Positions 1 through 8,755 of a stretch of 64,000 nt of DNA are shown here, one piece after another. Under the pieces are notes generated by a model. That model did not search any database. It saw nothing but the letters and a program-made list of their open reading frames with translations, and was not told where the DNA came from. The stretch is from Streptomyces sp. NBRC 109706 (lineage in GTDB: Bacteria; Actinomycetota; Actinomycetes; Streptomycetales; Streptomycetaceae). How positions within the stretch are numbered: position 1 is the first letter of the stretch; each line of letters starts with the position of its first letter. The stretch is taken from NCBI RefSeq assembly GCF_000974485.1, contig NZ_BBOM01000004.1, forward strand, positions 558,001-622,000, given 5' to 3'. A program made the translations under genes and the position numbers.

Positions 1-634
1 CGGCGAGGAGCTGCAGCTCCCAGGCGAAGGCCACGCCGCTGGCGCCGCCGTGCTGCGCCTGGACCTCGGCGGCGCCCGGCACGGTCTTCTCGCGGGCCCA
101 GTCGCGCTGCCATTCGCCCAGCACGGCGAGCCAGGTGATCGGAACGACCCCCGCCTGGATCAGGCGCTGCACCGCCATGTCATGGGCCTCCTTGGAGACG
201 CCGCCCGAGGCGTCGGTGACGGCGAAGACGTCGAAGCCCTCGCCCGCCGCCTGGATGGCCGGCATCGCCACGCAGATCTCCGTCCAGAGGCCGGCGATGA
301 TCAGCTTCTTGCGTCCGGTCGCCTTGACGGCGTCCACCACGCGCTCGTCCTGCCAGGTGTTGATAAGGGTCCTGTTGATGGGCTTCTGCTCCGGGAACAC
401 GTCCTGCACGGCCTGGATCAGAAGGCCGCCGCGCTCCTCCAACACGGTCGTGAGAATCGTCGGAACGTCGAACACCTTGGCCGCCTTGGCGAGTCCGGTG
501 ACGTTGTTGACAACCATCGTCGGTTCGTGACTGTTCAGGTTGGCGAACTGGAACGGCTGGTGATCGATCAGTACGAGAACGCTTTCCTCGGGCGTCAGCA
601 GCGCGTCGAGTCCGGCCTTGTTCTCGGTGCTCAT
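1..634 (-). CDS. Isochorismatase-family cysteine hydrolase (YcaC-like), 3' end cut by window edge
   Basis: Translating the minus strand from the ATG at 632-634 gives at least 211 residues in an uninterrupted frame. The N-terminal strand has the catalytic Asp (LVLIDHQPF), and the Cys lies in the LWTEICVAMPA segment, followed by FAVTDASGG. Together with the upstream Lys region (GRKKLIIAG) this fits the Asp-Lys-Cys triad of isochorismatase-fold hydrolases, closest to the YcaC-like branch. The substrate cannot be read from sequence. An AAGGGGAA ribosome site precedes the start. The gene diverges from a MarR regulator with a dyad between them, so it is probably that regulator's target. Family typical length is near 210-220, so only a few residues are missing at the window edge. 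Confidence 0.9.
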   Translation of the reverse strand, partial: MSTENKAGLDALLTPEESVLVLIDHQPFQFANLNSHEPTMVVNNVTGLAKAAKVFDVPTILTTVLEERGGLLIQAVQDVFPEQKPINRTLINTWQDERVVDAVKATGRKKLIIAGLWTEICVAMPAIQAAGEGFDVFAVTDASGGVSKEAHDMAVQRLIQAGVVPITWLAVLGEWQRDWAREKTVPGAAEVQAQHGGASGVAFAWELQLLA

Positions 635-702
635 GGGATTCCCCTTCTGGAGCTTCGTTTCCCTTGGGCGGGCTGGTGGCCGCCCGGCGGGCCCCGCATC
701 AT

Positions 703-722
703 GTAGTTGATGCATCACCTAC
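703..722. promoter_or_regulatory. Candidate MarR operator (20-bp inverted repeat)
   Basis: GTAGTTGATGCATCACCTAC is a nearly perfect dyad (one mismatched pair) centred on TGATGCATCA. It lies between the divergent hydrolase (ATG at 634) and marR-like gene (ATG at 830). TTGATGCATCAA-type palindromes are typical of MarR-family operators. The binding role is inferred. Confidence 0.6.
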
Positions 723-829
723 GTTAGGCGTCAGTCCTTGAATCGTCAACCAACCCCCGGGGAGGCGACTTTCGGGCAGCTGTCGACGGGACGGGCACCC
801 GGTCCGAGCTGCGCCGTTACGCTTCCTCC

Positions 830-1294
830 ATGAACGCAACGCCTCACTGGCTGACGGCGGAGCAGAAGGCCGCCTGGGACAGCTTCATCAACATGCAGGA
901 GAAGCTGATCGGACGGCTCTCCCGCCGGGTCCAGGCCGACTCCGGGATGTCACCAGCCGACTACATCGTGTTGGCCAAACTCACCGAAGCCGGCGGGCGG
1001 ATGCGCTTCATGGACCTGGTGCGGCTGGTGGAGTGGGAGAAGAGCCGCATGTCCCACCAGGTCGGGCGGATGACGAAACGCGGACTGGTGGCCAAGGAGG
1101 ACTGTCCCGACGACGGACGCGGGGCGTTTGTGGTCGCCACCCCGGCCGGCTACCAGGCGATCGGCGACGCCGCGCCGCTGCACGTCGAACACGTCCGCCG
1201 ACTGTTTGTCGACGCCCTCACCGCCGAAGAACTCGACACCCTCGCCCGGATCTCGAACCGCGTCCTCGCGCACATGGAGAAGCAGCCCGACTGA
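830..1294 (+). CDS. MarR-family transcriptional regulator
   Basis: This 154-residue protein has the MarR winged-helix layout: an N-terminal dimerisation helix, a helix-turn-helix around residues 60-90 (RFMDLVRLVEWEKSRMSHQVGRM), a wing (KEDCPDDGRGAFVVATPAG) and a C-terminal dimerisation helix (LTAEELDTLARISNRVL). It probably represses itself and the divergent hydrolase through the dyad at 703-722. No good Shine-Dalgarno sequence is visible before ATG 830, so the transcript may be leaderless or nearly so. The effector is unknown. Confidence 0.9.
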   Translation: MNATPHWLTAEQKAAWDSFINMQEKLIGRLSRRVQADSGMSPADYIVLAKLTEAGGRMRFMDLVRLVEWEKSRMSHQVGRMTKRGLVAKEDCPDDGRGAFVVATPAGYQAIGDAAPLHVEHVRRLFVDALTAEELDTLARISNRVLAHMEKQPD

Positions 1295-1335
1295 CCGCGC
1301 GGCGGATCGACGCGCGGAGCGGAGTCACCGGGGTC

Positions 1336-1758
1336 CTACTCGCCGACGCGTCCCGGGGGCAGGGCTCCGAGCAGGTGGTCCGCGTCGTGTGGCATCACGG
1401 CGAGAAGCACCTTGCCCTGGGGGGAGACGCATTCGACGATGCGGGATCTGCCGTTGATCCTGATGGCCTCGCGGGCGGTGGGGGAGCGGACGCCGACGCG
1501 GCGCAGATCGGCCGGAAGCGAGATCCCGGCTCCGGACCTGGTGCGCGGCTCCCAGGCCAGCGTGGAAGGACCGAGCAGAACGCGCCCGCGCAGCCAGCGA
1601 TCACCCCGGGACGGATGCCTGAGCAGACAGGTGAAGGTGATCGCACCCCCCTGATCGGCTTTGTCCGCACGCCGCTGCGCCCTGCGGCGGAACAACCACG
1701 TTGTCAGTCCGGCGGCCAGGCAGGCGACAACCACGAGTCCGATCACGGACGTATTCAA
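1336..1758 (-). CDS. DUF2550-like small membrane-anchored protein
   Basis: The 140-residue product starts with one hydrophobic segment (residues about 4-24, SVIGLVVVACLAAGLTTWLF) followed by an Arg-rich stretch. A soluble domain with a pattern like actinobacterial DUF2550 proteins follows (RWLRGRVLLGPSTLAWEP, then a basic and hydrophobic strand-rich tail). It lies between marR and the DXP reductoisomerase gene. It is on the same strand as the latter, 159 nt downstream of its stop, so co-transcription is possible but unproven. Family assignment is tentative and no function is claimed. Confidence 0.6.
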   Translation of the reverse strand: MNTSVIGLVVVACLAAGLTTWLFRRRAQRRADKADQGGAITFTCLLRHPSRGDRWLRGRVLLGPSTLAWEPRTRSGAGISLPADLRRVGVRSPTAREAIRINGRSRIVECVSPQGKVLLAVMPHDADHLLGALPPGRVGE

Positions 1759-1917
1759 GCAGTCGCGGGGCTCCCGCTCGCGCCTACCGGCGGGGCGTCG
1801 CCTGGGCCGCCTCGGCCGTCGCGCCGAGGCGGCCTACACCGCGCCGAGCGAGTCCACGGCGTGAACGCGGACCGGCAGGGGAGCCCGGTGTGACGGGCCA
1901 CCGGACGGTCGCGCCTG

Positions 1918-3129
1918 TCAGCGGGCGCCGGTCACTTCGAGGGCGCGGCGGCGCGCCCAGTCCTCGGCGTCGGCGACGGCCTCAAGGGTCATGGACTCGC
2001 CGGGGACATGGTCGTGTTCCTCGACGATCTGCCGCAGGGTGTCGACGATCGCGTTGAACTTCAGCTTCCCGGCGACAAAGCCTGCGACGCACTCCTCGTT
2101 GGCGGCGTTGAAGACGGCCGGCATCGTGCCGCCCGCCTCGCCCACCTCGTTGGCCAGGCCGAGGGCGGGGAACGCCTCGTCGTCCACCGGGAAGAACTCC
2201 CAGGTGGACGCCTTGGTCCAGTCGCACGGCGGGGTGGCGTCGGCGACCCGGTCGGGCCAGCCGAGCCCGAGGGACAGCGGCAGCCGCATATCGGGCGGGC
2301 TGACCTGGGCGAGTGTCGAGCCGTCCGTGAACTCGACCATCGAATGGACCATCGCCTGGGGGTGCACCACCACGTCGATCCGGTCGAAGGGGATGTCGAA
2401 GAGCAGATGCGCCTCGATCACCTCAAGTCCCTTGTTGACAAGGTTGGCGCAGTTGATCGTCACCACCGGGCCCATGTCCCACACCGGGTGCGCGAGGGCC
2501 TCCTCGGGGGTGACATCGGCCATCTGCGCACGGGTGCGGCCACGGAAGGGGCCGCCGCTCGCGGTGAGGACGAGCCGTTTCACCGCCTCCCTCCGGTCGC
2601 CCTGGAGGCACTGGAAGAGCGCCGAGTGCTCCGAGTCGACGGGGATGATCTGGCCCGGCTTGGCCCGCCTCTTGACCAGCGGGCCGCCCACGATCAGGGA
2701 CTCCTTGTTCGCGAGGATCAGCCGGCTGCCCGCGTCGAGCGCGGCGAGCGTCGGGGCCAGACCGACGGAGCCGGTGATCCCGTTCAACACCGAGTCGCAG
2801 GGCAGGGCCGCGAGTTGGGTCGAGCCGTCGGGGCCGGAGACGATCTCGGGCAGCGCCCGGTCGGTGCCCCGGTCGGCTAGCTCGTCCCTGAACGCCTCCC
2901 GCAGATCGGACACCGCCGTGTCGGTCGCGACGGCGACCGTCTCCACCTCCAGGTCCAACGCCTGCCGGGCGAGAAGGCGGACGTTCCTCCCACCCGCGGA
3001 GAGCGCCTTGACGCGGAATCGTTCCGGATTGCGCCGGATCACATCGATGGCCTGCGTTCCGATGGACCCGGTCGAGCCGAGGATGACGACGCTGCTGGGC
3101 TCAGTGTTGTTGGTGTTCACGGCGGTCAT
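1918..3129 (-). CDS. dxr: 1-deoxy-D-xylulose-5-phosphate reductoisomerase
   Basis: Dxr converts DXP to MEP with NADPH in the cytosolic non-mevalonate isoprenoid pathway. From the ATG at 3127-3129 the protein is 403 residues, normal for the family; a further upstream in-frame start would add 58 uncharacteristic residues. Visible signatures are the NADPH fold GSTGSIGTQAIDVI, NKESLIVGG, PVDSEHSALFQCLQG with the metal-binding D and E, LTASGGPFRG, the HPVWDMG loop, NKGLEVIEAH and PAVFNAANEE. All look intact. In streptomycetes dxr normally precedes an RseP-like protease and ispG; neither is here, so this may be a second copy. Residues next to the NKG motif read INCANL, unlike the INSATL I recall as usual. 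Confidence 0.93.
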   Translation of the reverse strand: MTAVNTNNTEPSSVVILGSTGSIGTQAIDVIRRNPERFRVKALSAGGRNVRLLARQALDLEVETVAVATDTAVSDLREAFRDELADRGTDRALPEIVSGPDGSTQLAALPCDSVLNGITGSVGLAPTLAALDAGSRLILANKESLIVGGPLVKRRAKPGQIIPVDSEHSALFQCLQGDRREAVKRLVLTASGGPFRGRTRAQMADVTPEEALAHPVWDMGPVVTINCANLVNKGLEVIEAHLLFDIPFDRIDVVVHPQAMVHSMVEFTDGSTLAQVSPPDMRLPLSLGLGWPDRVADATPPCDWTKASTWEFFPVDDEAFPALGLANEVGEAGGTMPAVFNAANEECVAGFVAGKLKFNAIVDTLRQIVEEHDHVPGESMTLEAVADAEDWARRRALEVTGAR

Positions 3130-3417
3130 GATAGGGCGTTCCGCTATGGGCGGACCCCCCTTCGAAAGCACTCGCCAACAGGGTTGGCGCGCCCGAAAAC
3201 AGCCCGTTCCATGGCGTTCTCTCGACCCCCGAATTACCCGCCGAAAGGTGAAATGGTGGCCGAGTTGGTGCGGGTCGGAGAAAGTCCGGACAGATTTGCG
3301 CACCTGCGCGAGTGCGCCGGGCGAGGTGTTCGCTTCGGCGGGGACAGGCGACGGAGCGATGAGTTCCGGTGGTCCGACGAGTCACACCTTCGTTCGTCGA
3401 CCACCAAGGAGGAGCGC

Positions 3418-4065
3418 ATGGCTCAGCTGCTGAGAGTCCAGAACTTCGGTGTTTCCCGGGACGGGATCGCCGCCGGCGAGGACCAGAGCCTGGAGAACCC
3501 GTTCGGCCCCGGCATCGACCCGGGGCGGTTGTTCGCCTGGGCCGGCGCCACGGCGAGCTGGACCAACCGGACGGAGCCCGGCGGGAGCCGCGGCCTGGAC
3601 GACTACTTCACCCGGGACTTCACGCACAACATCGGGGCCGAGATCATGGGCCGCAACAAGTTCGGGCCGCAGCGCGGGCCCTGGACCGACCACGAATGGC
3701 AGGGCTGGTGGGGTGACGAACCGCCTTTCCACACCCCGGTGTTCGTCATGACCCACCACAAGCGTCCCTCGTTCACGCTCTCCGACACGACGTTCCACTT
3801 TGTCGACGGCGAGCCGGCCACCGTCCTTGAACAGGCGCGGGAGGCCGCGGACGGCAGGGACGTGCGGCTCGGCGGCGGGGTCACCACCGTCCGGGAGTTC
3901 CTGGCCGCCGATCTGGTGGACACCCTGCATGTGGCGGTCGCCCCGATGGAACTCGGCTCCGGGCTGCGCCTGTGGGAGTCCCCGGACGAACTGCTCGACC
4001 GGTTCCATCTGGAGGTCGTGCCCAGCCCGAGCGGGGTGACGCACCACCTGTTCTGGCGGAAGTGA
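3418..4065 (+). CDS. Dihydrofolate reductase-family protein (RibD C-terminal type)
   Basis: The 215-residue protein begins at ATG 3418 after a strong AAGGAGGA ribosome site. An upstream open frame back to 3184 is probably not coding. It has the RibD-C/DHFR fold pattern common in streptomycetes: an early LLRVQNFGVSRDG strand, GRNKFGP, FVMTHHKRPSF, an LGGGVTTVREFLAADLVDTLHV NADPH-binding segment and an ELGSGLRLWE strand near the end. It is probably an NADPH-dependent reductase of unknown substrate. It is divergent from dxr across 288 nt in which no clear operator was recognised. Confidence 0.88.
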   Translation: MAQLLRVQNFGVSRDGIAAGEDQSLENPFGPGIDPGRLFAWAGATASWTNRTEPGGSRGLDDYFTRDFTHNIGAEIMGRNKFGPQRGPWTDHEWQGWWGDEPPFHTPVFVMTHHKRPSFTLSDTTFHFVDGEPATVLEQAREAADGRDVRLGGGVTTVREFLAADLVDTLHVAVAPMELGSGLRLWESPDELLDRFHLEVVPSPSGVTHHLFWRK

Positions 4066-4108
4066 CCGAAGCCTTCACGGGGCGCGAGCCTTGATGGGGC
4101 GCGAGCGT

Positions 4109-6263
4109 TCACCGGGCGTGCTGGGCGCTGACCAGATCGATGCCGCAGAGCGCGGCCAGTTCCCTGGCCGCCGCCGTCAACGGGTCGCGCAGGGCGGCGA
4201 GTTCGGCGCGCATCTGGGGTGAGCGGTCCCAGCGCCGCTCATGGGCGACGCCGCCGGCGCCCGGTGGGCAGGCGGCCTCCCAGGAGCGGAGCGCCGGATG
4301 CCAGGTCGACAGGAACGGGCGCAGATGCTGGTTGGCGACGCGCAGCGCGATGCCGGGCAGCACCCGGGGCCCGGTGGCCTCGGCCGACATCCGGTGCAGC
4401 ACCTCGCGGGTCGTCCCGAAGAGCGAGTGCAGCGAGGCCAGGGCCTCCCGCAACGAGCCCTGTTCCGGGTCGAGTTGCTGGACGCCGACGCGGGTCACCA
4501 GCTCGATCTGCAGATCGAAGGCGGCGGCCCGTTCGACCGTGCCGGCGGCGGGGCGGGGCGCCGCCGCCGGCACGGGGGGGCGCGTCGCCGGCCCTGGCCC
4601 CGCGCGCCGGGGTGAGCGCCGGCGTCAGGTTGCGCAGCAGCACCCGGCGCAGATCCTCCAGCCTGGCGGTGTCCTCGTCATGGCGGCGCACCGCGCGGGC
4701 CAGCACCGGATGCACGCTCCAGGACCACTCCTCGGCGGCGGCCGGGCAGAGCGCGCCGGTGCCCCGCAGCGTCTCTATGGCGCCGCCGACCAGGGAGCCG
4801 AGATCCCACGGATCGTAGGGGCCGGAGGCGGCGAGGGCGTCCTCAAGCGCCGACTGGCACAGCGGCGCGGGACTGGCCAGGGCCAGCAGCCGCAGCACAT
4901 CGTCCGTCAGGGCGTCCCCGGACAGCGGCTCGGCCAGAAACGTCTCCCACGCGCCGGCCGTCCGCCGGGGCGTCAGCACATCGCCGCCCGCGCCGTGGAA
5001 CGTCTTGCGGAGCCGCCCGAAGTCGCCGCGTTCGGCCAGGTCGGCGAGGAGTTCCAGGGCCTGCGGATGCCCGTCCACATCGCGCACCAGGGCCAGCGCC
5101 GCCGCCCGGTCCGGCTCGTCCCGTGGCGGGCGGCGGGACGTCAACAGGCGGTAGCCGTCATGCTCGTTGACGGGGGTGACGTCGATCGGTTCGCCGAACG
5201 AGCCGTAGTGGAGCGAGCGGGTGGTGACCAGGGTCGAGCAGAGCAGATGCGGGCCGCGCAGCAGATGGAGCTGGTCGGGCGGCAGCCCGTCGGGCACCCC
5301 GTCGACCACCCAGAGACAGGGCGCGTTCCGCTCGGCCAGGGCCACGGCGAAATGGCTCAGCAGCCCGGTGGGCGAGCGGTCGGGGGGATCCACGCCGAGA
5401 GCCGAGAGCGCGGTGGCGAGCTGGTCCGCGTATCCGGTGACGACCTCCCGTGGGCTCGCGGCGGCCAGCGGATGCAGATCGAACCAGAAGATCCCGCCGG
5501 GGAAGGACGAGCTGAAGTGCAGGGCGTACTCCTGCGCCAGCAGGCTCTTGCCGATGCCCGGCATGCCGCGGAGTTGGGCGATCCGGCCGGCCGCCGTCCC
5601 CGACAGCAGGGGCGCGCGGTGGCGGTGCAGCGCGGTGTGGACATGCCACTGTTCGGCGAGCCGGCCGGTGAACCGCGTCGATCCGGTGCGGGCCGGCGCC
5701 GGCAGCCAGGGCACGACGGGCGTTCTGGCGATGTCCCCCATGGGGGTGTCGATCCGGTCGACATACTCCGCGACCCGCTTCGCCAGCGGGCCGGCGGCCT
5801 CCTGGTCGGCCGGCCACCGCCAGTGCCTGGCGTCGCGCAGCTCCATGGGGTGGACATGCTCGACGGAACGCTCCGGGTTGATCAACAGGGTGCGGCGGAG
5901 CGGATCGCCCTCGTGCTGACCGGTGAGATAGGCGTAGGTCAGCTCCCACTGACAGGCGCGCCGGCGGGGGTAGTCGGCGGAGTAGAGGGCGAGCAGCACC
6001 TTGCAGCGGGCCAGGGCGTCGGTGATGGTGGCCGTGATCGAGGCGAAGTCGTCGACGGCGGTGTCGTCGACGAAGACCCGGAGGCCGGCGGCGCGCAGCG
6101 CGGCCACCACGCCGATGATGCGGTGCTCGTCGGACCGGCTGTAGCTGAGGAACACATCCCACTCGGCCTGGGACAAGCCGGCTGTCGCCACGGTCCGCGA
6201 CCTTTCTTCTGGCCGACACGGGAAGGACTGCCCGCTGACTCGGAGCCGATCGTTGAGCATCAC
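4109..6263 (-). pseudogene. TIR-NB-ARC (STAND) protein with C-terminal module shared with its neighbour; frame shifted at 4574-4580
   Basis: From GTG 6263 (or ATG 6260) the frame encodes a TIR domain (DVFLSYSRSDEH, then VFVDDTAVDD and LLALYSADYPRRRACQWEL), then a P-loop NTPase of NB-ARC type: GMPGIGKSLLAQEY (Walker A), CLWVVDGV (Walker B), STLVTTRSLHY and a GHPQALELLADLAERG helical segment. The frame leaves the conserved sequence at a run of seven G (seven C on the coding strand). Removing one base joins it to the downstream frame and gives about 717 residues. The end carries REALASLHSLF and PFLSTWHPALRSWE, closely matching the upstream gene. TIR-STAND proteins are known NAD-degrading or signalling immune sensors in bacteria; here that role is inferred. 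The shift may be a sequencing error, a mutation or programmed frameshifting. Confidence 0.8.
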
Positions 6264-6269
6264 CCGATG

Positions 6270-7027
6270 CTAGGCCGTGTCCTCCTCCCGCGTGCCCGAG
6301 GGCGGGCGTTGGGGCGGTGGGGCCGGGGTCGGGTCCGGGGCGGAGTGGGCGGAGCGGTGCAGATGGCCCTCCGGGTCGGGGATCCCGGCGATATCGCCGA
6401 GGCCGATGACATAGGGGCGGAGCCGTCCCTGGAGGGCGCGCAACTCCCGCCGGAACTCCGCGTTCCGCGGCCATTCGGACTCGTCCCGGCCGGGATGCTC
6501 CTCCTCGAACCGCCTGAGGCGGGGGTGCCAGGTGGCGAGGAACGGGGCGAGTTCGACGTTGAGCATGTCGAGCGCCAGCTCGTAGACGGAGTTCCCCTTG
6601 GCCGGGGGTAACGGTGCCGTGTCGGACTCCAACGGCTCCCGGTAGAGGTCGAACAGGGTCTTGAGCGAGGTCAGCGCCTCGCGGAGGTTTCCCTCCCCGT
6701 CGCCCAACGGCCTGGTGGCCACCCGGTCGCGGCCTGGAAGAACATCCGCTGGGCGGCCTGCCGCATATCGGTCCTGGTGCGGAACGACATCTCGCTGCCC
6801 AGCACCGTGAGGCGCACATCGGTCAGTTGGGCGGATCTGCGGTACAGCTCGGCGCCGAGCACCAGCGCCACCCCGATGAGGCAGCCCACCACGACGGACA
6901 GTCGTTGGCCACCGGTCTGGCTGATCGAGTAGGCCGCGATCCCCACGACCCCACCCACGATCCCGGCCAGCACGGTGCGTAACGCCGTCTGCACGCCCCG
7001 CGCGGAGACCCGTCCCCGTTTCGCCAT
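6270..7027 (-). pseudogene. Two-helix membrane protein sharing the C-terminal module of the TIR-NB-ARC gene; frame shifted near 6722
   Basis: The ATG at 7025-7027 (MAKRGRVSARG) begins a protein with two membrane segments, VLAGIVGGVVGIAAYSISQ and LSVVVGCLIGVALVLGAELY, then a cytosolic part. The frame MRQAAQRMFFQAATG loses similarity near 6722-6724. Adding one G restores GVATRPLGDGEGNLREALTSLKTLF and PFLATWHPRLRRFE, which match the neighbouring TIR-NB-ARC C-terminus. Corrected length is about 252 residues. Its stop is 6 nt before the next GTG, so the two genes are surely co-transcribed. I recognise no family; a membrane-anchored partner of the TIR sensor is a reasonable inference. Confidence 0.7.
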
Positions 7028-7115
7028 TCCCCACCCCTCGCTCCCACGTCGCGGACCGACGTGCCTGGGACCCGCATCTTTCCGGATCGCGGGTCCCGGA
7101 CTCAACCGGGCGTGC

Positions 7116-8009
7116 TCACGCCCCCGTTGCCGCCGCGCCCGCCACCCGGCGGCGCAGGCGTCGGGTCAGCCGGGCCAGCATGCCGTGGCGTGGGGCCAGG
7201 GTCCAGGCCAGGAGGAAGAAGCCGGTGGCCACCAGGACGATGGTGCCGCCGGTCGGGAGGTCGATGCTCCAGGAGAGATAGAGGCCGACCAGCGCCGAGG
7301 CGCCGCCGATCAGCGGGGACAGCAGCATCATCACGCCGAGCCGGTCGGTCAGCAGCCGCGCGGTGGCGGCGGGGGTGACCAGCAGGGCCAGCACCAGGAT
7401 GTTGCCGATGGTCTGCACCGAGATGACCACCGCGATCGAGACCATCACATAGAGCGCCAGATCCAGCGCGAAGACCGGCAGGCCCAGCGCCCGGGCCGAC
7501 TCCCGGTCGAGGGTGACGGCGACGAACTCCTTGTGGAACAGGAAGGTCAGGACCAGCAGCACGGTCGAGGAGACGGCGACCACCACCAGGTCCTCGTCCG
7601 GGATGCCGGTGATCGAGCCGAAGAGGAACTGCTGGAGCGAGCCCGAATAGCCGGGGGAGCGGCTGATGATCACAATGCCGAGCGCGAACGCCGCGACAAA
7701 GAAGACACCGATCACGCTGTCCTCGCGCAGCCGCCGGTTCTGCGCGAAGACGGCGACGGCGACGGCGGTGAGCACCCCGGCCACCGCGCCGCCCAGCACC
7801 AGGTTGCCCTGCACCACGAACGCCACGGCGAGCCCGGGGAAGACGGCGTGCGCGACGGCGTCGCCGATGAACGCCATCCCGCGCAGCACCACATAGCAGC
7901 CGATGACGCCGCAGACCGCCGAGGACAGCAGCGCCACAAAGAGCGCCTTCGGCAGGAACGAGAGCGCGGGGTTGACCAGATCGGCGAAGAACTCCTGTGG
8001 GGTCAGCAT
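7116..8009 (-). CDS. Anchored-repeat-type metal ABC transporter permease (AztB/ZnuB-like)
   Basis: The 297-residue protein has about eight hydrophobic helices and the ABC-3 family look: SAVCGVIGCYVVLRGMAFIGDAVAHAVFPG near the N-terminus, then SGSLQQFLFGSI and TIGNILVLALLVTPAATARLL. ABC-3 permeases import zinc or manganese. Its ATG overlaps the ATPase stop by one base (TGATG), so translation is coupled. As the last gene of the operon that starts at 13506 it is probably controlled by the Zur-like box at 13583-13600. Confidence 0.93.
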   Translation of the reverse strand: MLTPQEFFADLVNPALSFLPKALFVALLSSAVCGVIGCYVVLRGMAFIGDAVAHAVFPGLAVAFVVQGNLVLGGAVAGVLTAVAVAVFAQNRRLREDSVIGVFFVAAFALGIVIISRSPGYSGSLQQFLFGSITGIPDEDLVVVAVSSTVLLVLTFLFHKEFVAVTLDRESARALGLPVFALDLALYVMVSIAVVISVQTIGNILVLALLVTPAATARLLTDRLGVMMLLSPLIGGASALVGLYLSWSIDLPTGGTIVLVATGFFLLAWTLAPRHGMLARLTRRLRRRVAGAAATGA

Positions 8010-8755
8010 CAGTTGACCCCAAGCGCGGCCAGCAGCGGACTACCGGCCCGGATGCCGAACGCCGTCCGCCACAGCTCGGCGTCACGCAGCTCAGCGGGTG
8101 TGCCGGTGGCCACCACCGTCCGGTTGACCAGACAGAGCCGGCCGCAGGTGTGCAGCGCGGCGGCCAGATCGTGGGTGGTCATCAGCACCGCCCTGCCCTC
8201 CCGGCTCAGTTCGGCGAAGAGATCGGTCAACAGCTCCTGCGTCGGCATGTCGAGGCCGGTGAACGGCTCGTCCAGCAGCAGCACGCTCGGCCGCAGCGCC
8301 AACGCCCTGGCCACCAGGACCCGTTGGCGCTGGCCGCCGGAGAGCTGCCCCACCGGGCGGTCGGCCAGCTCCGTCATCCCGACCCGGGCCAGCGCCGCGC
8401 CCGCCGCGCGGTAGTCGTCCACCCCCGCGCGGCGCAGCCAGCCGACGCGGCGCACCCGACCGGAGAGCACCGCGTCGGCGACATCGATGGGGAAGTCCCA
8501 GGCGAACTCGTGGCGTTGCGGCACATAGCCGACCCGTTGCCTGACCCGGGCGATCGGCGCGCCCTCCACCTCGACGGTGCCCGAGGCGGGCCGGACCAGG
8601 CCGAGCACCGAGCGGAGCAGGGTCGTCTTGCCGGCCCCGTTGGGGCCGATCAGCCCCATGAAGTCGCCGCTCTCCACGGTGAGTTCGACATCGCGCAGCA
8701 CCAGCCGCCCGCCGAGGGCGACGTTCAGGCCGCGCACCGAGACGGCCGCCGTCAT
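8009..8755 (-). CDS. Anchored-repeat-type metal ABC transporter ATP-binding protein
   Basis: The 248-residue ATPase has Walker [15 protein letters not shown]-loop YVPQRHEF, signature LSGGQRQRV, Walker B VLLLDEPFTGLD and the switch His in MTTHDL. It energises the neighbouring ABC-3 permease. ATG 8755 is chosen because it overlaps the preceding gene's stop in an ATGA junction (8752-8755); the frame remains open farther upstream but runs through that gene. It matches the ZnuC/AztA branch of metal importers. Confidence 0.94.
   Translation of the reverse strand: MTAAVSVRGLNVALGGRLVLRDVELTVESGDFMGLIGPNGAGKTTLLRSVLGLVRPASGTVEVEGAPIARVRQRVGYVPQRHEFAWDFPIDVADAVLSGRVRRVGWLRRAGVDDYRAAGAALARVGMTELADRPVGQLSGGQRQRVLVARALALRPSVLLLDEPFTGLDMPTQELLTDLFAELSREGRAVLMTTHDLAAALHTCGRLCLVNRTVVATGTPAELRDAELWRTAFGIRAGSPLLAALGVN

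Noticed and set aside
3184..3417. Upstream extension of the RibD-C/DHFR-like gene
   Set aside because: The extra 78 residues are Arg-rich shadow-like sequence, and a strong AAGGAGGA site precedes ATG 3418.
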